Shown piece by piece: positions 8,073-14,981 of a DNA stretch of 64,000 nt. The position numbers were made by a program, and so were the translations under genes. The DNA is taken from NCBI RefSeq assembly GCF_004959775.1, contig NZ_SJZG01000005.1, forward strand, positions 1-64,000. Direction: 5' to 3'. The notes beneath the pieces are model-generated. The model made no database searches, was not told the DNA's origin, and saw nothing but the letters and a program-made list of their open reading frames with translations. Source of the stretch: Agromyces sp. H66. Its GTDB lineage: Bacteria > Actinomycetota > Actinomycetes > Actinomycetales > Microbacteriaceae. The stretch's first letter is position 1. Every line of letters starts with the position of its first letter.

Positions 8073-8738
8073 TCAGGTGGCCGCTTCCTCTTCCTCCTCG
8101 GGCTCCTCCTGGCGCTGCACGAACGACGCCTGCACCTCCTCTTCCTCCTCCTCCTGCCGCTGCACGGGCGCGGGCTCGCTCATCGCGCGCGCCGCGGTGT
8201 CGGCGGCGGCGCGCTCGAAGCGGTCGCCGGGGTCGCTGATGCTCACGCCGCCGCCGGTCGGCGTGCCGTCGACGGGACCCGAGCGCTGCTGCACGACGTG
8301 GGTCAGCTCGTGCGCGAGGGTGGTGCGTCCGGCGTGGGAGCCCGGGTCGTACGCGTCGCGTTGGAACACCACGTTGTTGCCGACCGTGTAGGCGTGCGCG
8401 CCCACCGACCTCGCCGAGTCGTGCGCCGCGGCATCCGTGTGCACCCGAACGTCGCCGAAGTCGTGGCCGAGTCTCGACTCCATGTCGGTGCGCACGGCCG
8501 GCTCGAGCGCCGACCCACCCGACGAGACGACGTCGAGCACCGGCGAGCGCTGCTCCTCGACGAGGTCGCTCACCGCGCCGTTGCCCGCCTCCCGCTGCAA
8601 CCGGAGCAGCGCGGAACTGCTCATGACGTCGGGCCGCCGCTCGGCGAGTCCGTGCAGGCCGGCCTCCTGGTCGCGTGCGGCCTCGGTTCCCCGGCGCCCG
8701 CTCTCGACGTCGGCGCTCTCCCAGTCATGTGCGTGCAT
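8073..8738 (-). CDS. DUF4157 metalloprotease-like eCIS protein with acidic C-terminal tail
   Basis: A 221-residue protein with ATG at 8738 (GGAGG seven bases upstream). Residues 43-60 carry ALLRLQREAGNGAVSDLV, the same motif as in the downstream effector-like protein. A DUF4157 domain follows, from about residue 78 (LEPAVRTDMESRLGHDFGDVRVHTD) through the zinc-protease-like H143-E-L-T-H147. The tail (residues 191-221) holds VQRQ twice, each followed by runs of Glu. DUF4157 proteins are very common in eCIS loci; whether they are payloads, processing proteases or assembly factors is unsettled. The gene lies 117 bases after the ATPase gene and 64 bases before the large protein, so the two motif-sharing proteins are adjacent. 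Confidence 0.88.
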   Translation of the reverse strand: MHAHDWESADVESGRRGTEAARDQEAGLHGLAERRPDVMSSSALLRLQREAGNGAVSDLVEEQRSPVLDVVSSGGSALEPAVRTDMESRLGHDFGDVRVHTDAAAHDSARSVGAHAYTVGNNVVFQRDAYDPGSHAGRTTLAHELTHVVQQRSGPVDGTPTGGGVSISDPGDRFERAAADTAARAMSEPAPVQRQEEEEEEVQASFVQRQEEPEEEEEAAT

Positions 8739-8855
8739 GGTCCACCTCCGGGATCGACCGATTCCATTGCACCGCGACGACGGCAGGATCGGCACCGATC
8801 CGCCCCATCGGGCATCGAGTCGTGCACGCTCGGGCAGCGGTCGGGGCAGCAGCGG

Positions 8856-10907
8856 TCATCCCCCGACCACCTCCGGCCAGAACCGCCCGAACTCGCTCTG
8901 AACGAGCAGCCGGCCCAGCTTGCGGTACTCGCGGTGCACGGCGATCACGCAGTGCCGCATGAGCACGATGCCCTGGTCGGCGGCCGCGAGGTACGCGGCG
9001 GTCACCGCGGCCGAGCGGATGCCGCCGCCGGCGAGTTCGAACGATCGCCCGAGGAACTCGAGGTCGATGTCGTCGGCCCGCCTGAGGTGGCGGCCGAGGC
9101 TGCGGTCCCAGAGGCTGGCGCGCTGCGCGGCATCCGGCATCGGGAAGTCGACGATGACGTCGAGGCGGCGCGTGAACGCCTCGTCGATGTTGGCGCGCAG
9201 GTTCGTGGCGAGGATCGCGAGCCCGTCGAACGTCTCCATGCGCTGCAGCAGGTAGGCGCTCTCGACGTTCGCGTAGCGGTCGTGCGAGTCCTTGACGTCG
9301 CTGCGCTTGCCGAAGACCGCGTCGGCCTCGTCGAAGAGCAGCACCGCGTTCGTGCCGGCCGCCGCACGGAAGATGCGCTCGAGGTTCTTCTCGGTCTCGC
9401 CGATGTACTTGTCGACCACGGTCGACAGGTCGACCACGTAGAGGTCGAGCCCCAGCCCGCCGGCGACGACCTCGGCGGACATGGTCTTGCCCGTGCCCGA
9501 GTCGCCGGCGAACAGGGCGACCACGCCGTGGCCGCGCCCGCCGCCCGGGCGCATGTCCCAGTCGCCGAGCACCTGCTCGCGGTGCCTTGCTCGCAGTTCG
9601 ATCTCATGCAACGCATCGAGCGGCCCGGGCGGCAGTACGAGGTCGTCCCACCCGACGCGCGGCGACACCCGGCGGGCGAGCCGGTCGAGCGCCGACGCGT
9701 TCTCGGCGCGCGCGCCCGCCGCGAGGTGCTCGACGGTGACGACCCCCGTCGCCGACAGCGCCGCCTGGGTGCGGGCGGTCGCGGCCGCCCGCTGCACCTG
9801 CTCGGGCCGGAGGCGGAACGGACCCGTCGCCTCGGCGATGTCGAGCCCGTCGGCCGTCGGGCCGAGCCAGCGTCGCCACAGCTGGGCCCGCTCCTGCGTC
9901 GTGGTCGGCTCCACGTCGGCCGTCGCCGGCAGCTCCCGGAACCAGTCGGGTTCCCACGTCGAGTCGCCGACGAAGATGGTCGGCTGCGGCGAATCCGCGA
10001 GCGTCTCGATGAGCGCGGCCGGGGTGTCGGCGGTCACCGGCGCCGCGATCAGGCCGGATCCGCGCAACCGCGCCTCGCGCACGGCGAGCCGCGCGAGGGC
10101 GACCGCGTCGTGGTCGGCGCCGAGCCTGGCCAGGTCGAGATGCAGGGCACCGAGGCCCTGTGCCCGGATGCCGCGGACGGCGATGGTCTCCCCCGACCCG
10201 GTGGCCGACTCCCTGAGGTAGATGAGCCGGATGCCCGCGGCGAGCGCCTGCGTCACCCGGCCCGCGTCGCCCCACTCCACCGCCGACGGTTCGCGCAGCA
10301 CCCCGTCGAGTGCCCGGTCGGGGGTGTCGTCGCCGAGCAGGTGACCGACGACGCGATCGGGTACCCGCACCGCGCGTCCCGGCAGCGGGCGGTCCTCGTC
10401 CTCGACGATGACGAGCCCGCCCGCCACGAGCGGTCCCGAGATGAGCCTGGCCCGGTCGGCGGCCGACGTCAGCGGCACGCCGCAGAGTTCGAGGGCGACG
10501 GAGACCGACGGGCGGCGCCGTCCGACGTCGTCGTTGAGGTAGCCGAAGAACCGCTCGAAGCGCGGGTCGAGGTCGGCCGCGAGCGCGATCACGAGCAGGT
10601 CCACGTCGATCGGGCTCAGCCCGAACGCGTCGGCCAGGCGGCGGAGGCGAAGCGGATGCCCCGCGGCCTCGGCGATGTCGGCGCCCTGCTCCGTCTCGGC
10701 GAGGCGGGCCGAGGCATCCGACCAGTCCGGCACGCCGGGAACGCCGGCGAGCAGCCGGTCCACCATCTCGTCGCTGAGGTAGAGGCCCCGGAACGGGTCG
10801 TCGGGTTGCGGGTCCACCGCGCGGCGCGCCGCCACCAGCCGCCGGATGCGATCCTCGATCGCCCCGACCCGCCCCAGCAGGTGCACGATGCTGGGGTCGT
10901 CGAACAT
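8856..10907 (-). CDS. eCIS AAA+ ATPase (Pvc15/Afp15-like)
   Basis: A protein of 683 residues from the ATG at 10907, which has GGAGG upstream and lies one base after the previous stop. The N-terminal two thirds are winged-helix or degenerate-AAA-like. The C-terminal AAA+ module has Walker A GDSGTGKT near residue 465 and Walker B LLFDEADAVFGKRSD near residue 520, followed by sensor and arginine-finger segments (ATNLRANIDEAFTRRLD). Pvc15/Afp15-type ATPases are encoded in nearly all eCIS loci and are thought to help assembly or payload loading. Here it directly precedes the two LQRxAGN-motif proteins, which fits a loading role (inference). Confidence 0.92.
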   Translation of the reverse strand: MFDDPSIVHLLGRVGAIEDRIRRLVAARRAVDPQPDDPFRGLYLSDEMVDRLLAGVPGVPDWSDASARLAETEQGADIAEAAGHPLRLRRLADAFGLSPIDVDLLVIALAADLDPRFERFFGYLNDDVGRRRPSVSVALELCGVPLTSAADRARLISGPLVAGGLVIVEDEDRPLPGRAVRVPDRVVGHLLGDDTPDRALDGVLREPSAVEWGDAGRVTQALAAGIRLIYLRESATGSGETIAVRGIRAQGLGALHLDLARLGADHDAVALARLAVREARLRGSGLIAAPVTADTPAALIETLADSPQPTIFVGDSTWEPDWFRELPATADVEPTTTQERAQLWRRWLGPTADGLDIAEATGPFRLRPEQVQRAAATARTQAALSATGVVTVEHLAAGARAENASALDRLARRVSPRVGWDDLVLPPGPLDALHEIELRARHREQVLGDWDMRPGGGRGHGVVALFAGDSGTGKTMSAEVVAGGLGLDLYVVDLSTVVDKYIGETEKNLERIFRAAAGTNAVLLFDEADAVFGKRSDVKDSHDRYANVESAYLLQRMETFDGLAILATNLRANIDEAFTRRLDVIVDFPMPDAAQRASLWDRSLGRHLRRADDIDLEFLGRSFELAGGGIRSAAVTAAYLAAADQGIVLMRHCVIAVHREYRKLGRLLVQSEFGRFWPEVVGG

Positions 10908-10908
10908 C

Positions 10909-11559
10909 TCAGGCCTCCGGAGATTCGGCGTCGGATCCCGGGCCGGCTGCCGGCGCCGCACGCACCACGTGCTCGTCGATGCCGAATTCGTCGGCGCTGA
11001 ACCGCGCCTCGACGCCCGCGGTGACGGGCGGGCCGGCCGCGTACCGCAGTCCCCTCGCCATCGGTGCGGTGATCACCAGGTCGAGCGACGGCTTGAGCTC
11101 GCCGCCGAGCGACGACCACACGTCGGCGAAGGCACGATCCTCGGGCGGCGGCAAGGCCACGCTGATCGAGCACGGCAGCCCCGTCTCGGCGAGGGTCGCG
11201 ATGACGAACGAATCGGGGATCGCGTCGTAGCGCAGGAAGCACCGCAGGAGCGCGTCCAGGAGCCGGTGCTCGTCGTCGGGCCGTTGCGTCCAGGCGGTCA
11301 CCAGGTACGAGAGCTTGAAGTAGCGCGGCGCCGGCGTCCGCTCGACGATGATGCCCCGTTCGTCGCGGTGCTCCGAGAACCCGTACTCGCGGCGCTTGGT
11401 GTCCTCGCGGATGTCGTAGAGGAAGAGGTCGACCGTGGGCGCGTTGCGCCGCGCCGCCCAGTCCTTGGTGGGCGCGTCGAGCGCGATGTCGATGTCGGCG
11501 GCGATGCCGTCGGACGCCTTGACGAGCGCGCGGATGGCGTCGTCGATCTCGCCGATCAT
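10909..11559 (-). CDS. DUF4255 (Pvc16 N-terminal) tail terminator/cap protein
   Basis: A 216-residue protein beginning MIGEIDDAIRALVKASDG and continuing with a DLFLYDIREDTKRREYG block and the strand KLSYLVTAWTQ, typical of the DUF4255/Pvc16_N family. In PVC and Afp particles this protein caps the distal end of the tube and sheath and fixes particle length. It is the first gene of the minus-strand structural operon; the ATPase gene starts one base after its stop. The 141 bases upstream to the LuxR regulator contain no gene and are the likely operon promoter region. Confidence 0.9.
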   Translation of the reverse strand: MIGEIDDAIRALVKASDGIAADIDIALDAPTKDWAARRNAPTVDLFLYDIREDTKRREYGFSEHRDERGIIVERTPAPRYFKLSYLVTAWTQRPDDEHRLLDALLRCFLRYDAIPDSFVIATLAETGLPCSISVALPPPEDRAFADVWSSLGGELKPSLDLVITAPMARGLRYAAGPPVTAGVEARFSADEFGIDEHVVRAAPAAGPGSDAESPEA

Positions 11560-11700
11560 CCGCCCCTCCCGATGCCGTGGTCACGATGGGCTCTCGTCAC
11601 GCGTTCAGTGTGGAACGCGGGTCGGCGACGCGGCCCAGGGTCCGGGGCATCCGTGCGGGCAGCCGTGGGTTCCTCCTCGGGCAGCCGCCGCGGCATCCGC

Positions 11701-12324
11701 TCAGATGAGCCCCTCGCGCATGGCGTACGCGACCGCGTGCGATCGGTTCCGCAGCTGCAGCCTGGTGGTCACGTCGTGCAGCACGTTCTTCACGGTGCGC
11801 TCGGAGTACGACAGCTTCGCGGCGATCTGCGCGGTGTCCCAGCCCTCGGCCACGAGCCTCAGCACCTCGATCTCGCGGGAGGCGAGCCCGGTGAAGGTGA
11901 TCCCCCGCGGGTCGAGCACGGTGCGCTGCAGCCGGCCGACCTGGTCGAGCAGCCGGCCCAGCAGGTCGGGCGGAACCGTGCCCTCGCCCGCCGCCGCCGA
12001 GGCGATCACCGAGAGCAGGCGGTCGGTCGTGGCATCCGCCCGCCTGACGAGACCGACCACGCCGCTCTCGACGGCGCGCACGAGGTCCTGGTCGTCGAGG
12101 TGCGAGGCGATGAGGATGACCCGGGCCTCGCCGTTGCGGCGCACGAAGCGCAGCGTGTTGAGTGCCTCCTCGTCGACGGCGTCGACGATGACGAGCACGA
12201 CGTCGGGCGGCTCGTCCTCGTCGGGTCCGACGACGCGCACCTCGGGGCGGGGGCGCAACGCGCTGGCGACGCCCGCCTCCGAGATGGGGTCGCGTGCGAA
12301 CACGCGGACGGTGGTGCGGGTCAT
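11701..12324 (-). CDS. LuxR-type response-regulator-like transcription factor of the eCIS locus
   Basis: A 207-residue protein with ATG at 12324 and an AGGAGG ribosome site. Residues 1-120 resemble a receiver domain: FARD at the start and Asp48 at the end of a hydrophobic strand. The usual conserved lysine is not evident (GLVRR instead), so phosphorylation may not be the signal. The C-terminus is a clear LuxR helix-turn-helix (GLASREIEVLRLVAEGWDT, then IAAKLSYSERTVKNVLHDV). LuxR-type regulators are commonly encoded in actinobacterial eCIS loci. It sits just upstream of the structural operon in the same direction and divergent to the PAAR gene, so it is well placed to control both. It has no histidine-kinase partner nearby. 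Confidence 0.85.
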   Translation of the reverse strand: MTRTTVRVFARDPISEAGVASALRPRPEVRVVGPDEDEPPDVVLVIVDAVDEEALNTLRFVRRNGEARVILIASHLDDQDLVRAVESGVVGLVRRADATTDRLLSVIASAAAGEGTVPPDLLGRLLDQVGRLQRTVLDPRGITFTGLASREIEVLRLVAEGWDTAQIAAKLSYSERTVKNVLHDVTTRLQLRNRSHAVAYAMREGLI

Positions 12325-12496
12325 GGCATCCTCCTGGTGGCGATGTGGCTGAACGACTTCCGCAGGGAGGGATGTGCACAGTCTGCCGCGCGGCGCTCTT
12401 CGCGCACTCAACGCACCCTCAACAGGCAACGACCGTGCGCGGTCGTCCGCCCGGGCGGACGGGCCGCCGGGGCGAACCGCGTCGTACCGTGTGCGC
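12325..12496. promoter_or_regulatory. Divergent intergenic region with a 16-bp palindrome
   Basis: These 172 bases separate the LuxR and PAAR genes. They contain a perfect palindrome GTCCGCCCGGGCGGAC at 12445-12460, directly after a smaller inverted repeat GACCG-TGCG-CGGTC (12431-12444). A TANNNT element (TACCGT, 12485-12490) ends six bases before the PAAR ATG, suggesting a leaderless transcript. The palindrome would suit a dimeric regulator, perhaps the adjacent LuxR protein (inference), but it could also form an RNA hairpin. Confidence 0.45.
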
Positions 12497-12814
12497 ATGC
12501 CCACCGGACCGGCCCTGCGTGTCGGCGACGTCGCGCTCTGCGCGCTCGTCGACGGCGTGAAGCCGCACGGCGGCGGCCCCATCACGCCGGCCGCCGCGGT
12601 GCCGACGGTGCTCATCGGCGGCATGCCGGCCGCCGTCGCCAACCTCACGCCCGGCGGCATCGTGTGCGTCTCGCCCGCACCGAACGGCATCGCGCAGGGC
12701 AGCCTGACCGTGATGATCGGCGGGTTCCCGGCCGCGCGGGTCGGCGACCTCACGCTGCACGGCCTGCCGATCGCGCCGGGGCCGGGCGCGCTCAACGTGA
12801 TCATCGGCGGGTGA
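12497..12814 (+). CDS. PAAR-domain spike-tip protein
   Basis: A 105-residue PAAR-like protein with repeated Gly-rich strand elements: VLIGGMPAAVANL, VMIGGFPAARVGDLTLHG and a terminal NVIIGG. It starts MPTGPALRVGDVALC. PAAR proteins fold into a sharp cone that caps the VgrG-type spike of contractile injection systems and type VI secretion. The ATG at 12497 is preferred over the in-frame upstream ATG at 12374 because the PAAR fold begins here and a TANNNT element lies six bases before it. It is transcribed away from the main eCIS operon. No effector extension is fused to it. Confidence 0.88.
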   Translation: MPTGPALRVGDVALCALVDGVKPHGGGPITPAAAVPTVLIGGMPAAVANLTPGGIVCVSPAPNGIAQGSLTVMIGGFPAARVGDLTLHGLPIAPGPGALNVIIGG

Positions 12815-12891
12815 CCCAAAGGGCAGCCGATCTGCCCGGAAGTCGGTTCGGCGGACTCGCCGAAACGCGCCGACCGTCGTAGCGTCGAACC

Positions 12892-14940
12892 ATGGTCACG
12901 GTCGTCGATATCGACCCCGCGTCGCTCGCGTTGACTCCCGGTCAGGCGGATACGTTCACCCTGACCGTCCGCAACGACGGCGACGACGTGGAGGCCTACC
13001 ACCTCTCCGCCGTGGGCGACGCGGCCGACCAGGTCGCCATCGAACCCGAGACGCTGCTCGTCCACCCCGGCGAGACCGGCACCGCCACCGCGTCGATCAC
13101 GCTCGCGCACGGGGGCGGATGGCCGGTCGGCGACCTCGTCCTCCGGTTCGAGGTCGTGCCCGCGACGCGCCCCGACGATCTCGTGGCCGTCGAGGCCATC
13201 GTCTCGATCCGGTCGTTCAGCGAGGTGGACGCGGTGCTCTCGCCGACGGCCCTCGAGGGACGCCGCGGCGACGCGACCGAGATCTCGATCGCGAACTCCG
13301 GCAACACGCACGCCTACGCCGACATCGTCGTCTCCGCCGGCGAGCTCACGGTGGCGATGGACCGACCACGCGTCACGATTCCGGCCGGCAGCACCGAGAG
13401 CGTCGAGCTCGGCCTTCGCGCGCCCAAGCTCCTGTGGCGCGGCGACCCGGTGGCGCATCCGTTCTTCGTCACGGTCACGCCGGAGGAATCGCCGGCCGTC
13501 CCCCTCGAGGGGACCTTCACCCAGGTGCCGGTGTTCTCCCGGTGGGCGTTCATCGCGGCACTCGGCGCCGCCGGGGTGCTCGTCGTGGTCGTCGCCGTCT
13601 GGCTCGCCGCCCTCGCCTGGAGCAACGCGGTCTCGCCGGTCGCCGCAAGCCCGTCACCGTCTCCGACCGAGACCTTCGTGCCGCCCGTCGTCGACGTCGC
13701 CGTGGAACTCGTGGCCGACGAGCTCGGCCAGGCGGGGGATGCCGCGGTCGTCGTGCTCGACGCCGAGGTCGAGGTCGACGAGGTCCCCGACGGCGCGCTG
13801 CTCGCGGTCGAGGTGGAGTGGCCCGACGAGCTCGGCCTGGCCGAGTCGACGTGCGAGGCCTGGGCCGCAGCGGAGAGCGACCGCGAGCTGGAGGGGCGGC
13901 CGCAATCGGGCGACGAGTGCCTCATCGACCCGACGCGCTCGCGCAGCCGCGCCGAGCTGGCCTTCGCGACGCCTCCCGCCGGGTTCGGCGGGGAGATCGC
14001 CGCAACGGCGACCCGGCTCGTCAAGCTCGATGGCGGCGAGGTGGAGGAGCTCGAGACCGACGCCGGATCGGACTTCGGCGAGACCGACCTCGCCATCGAG
14101 CTGCAGCCGTACCCGTTCTGGCTGGAGGTCGTGATCGCCGACGAGCCGGAGTTCGACGGCGCTCCGCGGCAGGCCACGATCGGCGTGCACCGGACGCTCG
14201 CCCGCGACGGAACCGACGAATCGGCCCGGATGGCCTTCGAGCTCCTCCTGCCGGGCTTCGCCGAGCTGAGCTTTATGGAGGGCTGCGACGGGATCGGCGC
14301 GAACGCGGCGACCTGCGTGCTGTTCTTCCCGTCGGACCTCGAGTTCTGGGCGGTCACGGCGACGTTCGAGGCCCTCGAGGATCCGCCCGACGCCGGTCCG
14401 GTGAGCGCAGCGGGCGTCGAGCTCTCGTTCGGCGGCGTGCCCGTGCCGCCGTCGGAGGTCGGCGAGATGATCCGCGGCGCCGACGCCCTGCTCATCTCGG
14501 CCGCCGACCTGTTCCCGGTCGACGTCGAGCTGGACACCGACGAGGCACAGGCCGGCGAGGCGGTGACCGCGACCGTCGCGATCACCTACACGCCGCTGCC
14601 GAGCGATGTCGACGAGTTCCGCGACGGCTCGTGGGAGCTGGGCGTGGAGCTGTCGTGGCCGGAGGCACTGGTCCTCAACGGCGACCCCAGCGGCTGCGCC
14701 TCCTTCGACCGCGGCATCTGCCGGCTGCCCGGCCCGGCCGACGGCGACCGCGCGGTCATCACGCTCGCGTTCACGGTCGCCGACGACGCGTTCCAGAACG
14801 GCGACGTGGCGGCGAGCGGCGCCTCACTCGTCTACGACCCGACGAGCGAGGCCGACGGGCGCGACGGCCGCGAGCAACCTCAGGTCGAGCTTCCGCGGGA
14901 GTGGATCGGAAGCGACGAGGAGACGTTCTTCCCGTTCTGA
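12892..14940 (+). CDS. eCIS-locus membrane protein: N-in Ig-like domains, one transmembrane helix, large exported C-terminal region
   Basis: A 682-residue protein without a signal peptide. Residues 1-210 look like two beta-sandwich domains (LTPGQADTFTLTVRNDGDDVE, then TEISIANSGNTHAYADI), the pattern of CARDB/NPCBM-type Ig-like repeats. One transmembrane helix lies at about 217-240 (RWAFIAALGAAGVLVVVV). A Ser/Pro linker and about 430 mostly acidic residues with further beta-rich repeats follow, including paired cysteines. The positive-inside pattern is ambiguous, but a single internal span implies a cytoplasmic N-terminus and external C-terminus. TAGCGT ends six bases before the ATG, so the transcript is probably leaderless. 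It follows the PAAR gene. It may be a docking protein analogous to CisA of Streptomyces contractile systems; this rests on context and topology, not on recognised homology. Confidence 0.7.
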   Translation: MVTVVDIDPASLALTPGQADTFTLTVRNDGDDVEAYHLSAVGDAADQVAIEPETLLVHPGETGTATASITLAHGGGWPVGDLVLRFEVVPATRPDDLVAVEAIVSIRSFSEVDAVLSPTALEGRRGDATEISIANSGNTHAYADIVVSAGELTVAMDRPRVTIPAGSTESVELGLRAPKLLWRGDPVAHPFFVTVTPEESPAVPLEGTFTQVPVFSRWAFIAALGAAGVLVVVVAVWLAALAWSNAVSPVAASPSPSPTETFVPPVVDVAVELVADELGQAGDAAVVVLDAEVEVDEVPDGALLAVEVEWPDELGLAESTCEAWAAAESDRELEGRPQSGDECLIDPTRSRSRAELAFATPPAGFGGEIAATATRLVKLDGGEVEELETDAGSDFGETDLAIELQPYPFWLEVVIADEPEFDGAPRQATIGVHRTLARDGTDESARMAFELLLPGFAELSFMEGCDGIGANAATCVLFFPSDLEFWAVTATFEALEDPPDAGPVSAAGVELSFGGVPVPPSEVGEMIRGADALLISAADLFPVDVELDTDEAQAGEAVTATVAITYTPLPSDVDEFRDGSWELGVELSWPEALVLNGDPSGCASFDRGICRLPGPADGDRAVITLAFTVADDAFQNGDVAASGASLVYDPTSEADGRDGREQPQVELPREWIGSDEETFFPF

Positions 14941-14981
14941 CGAGCGCGCGGTCGCGCCCGGTCACGTCCGTTCACGTCACT

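Noticed and set aside
8073..8738. Calling the DUF4157 protein a confirmed toxin
   Set aside because: HELTH suggests a protease, but the family could equally act in processing or assembly; evidence does not decide.
6879..11000. 1373-codon plus-strand ORF opposite the eCIS genes
   Set aside because: Antisense shadow without domain-like sequence; the minus-strand AAA+, DUF4157 and large payload-like genes are clear.
12445..12460. Palindrome as a rho-independent terminator
   Set aside because: It lies between two gene starts, not after a gene end, and no T-run follows.
1..14940. Prophage instead of eCIS
   Set aside because: No capsid, terminase, portal or integrase genes; Pvc16-type cap, Pvc15-type ATPase, DUF4157 and DUF6760 together are an eCIS signature.
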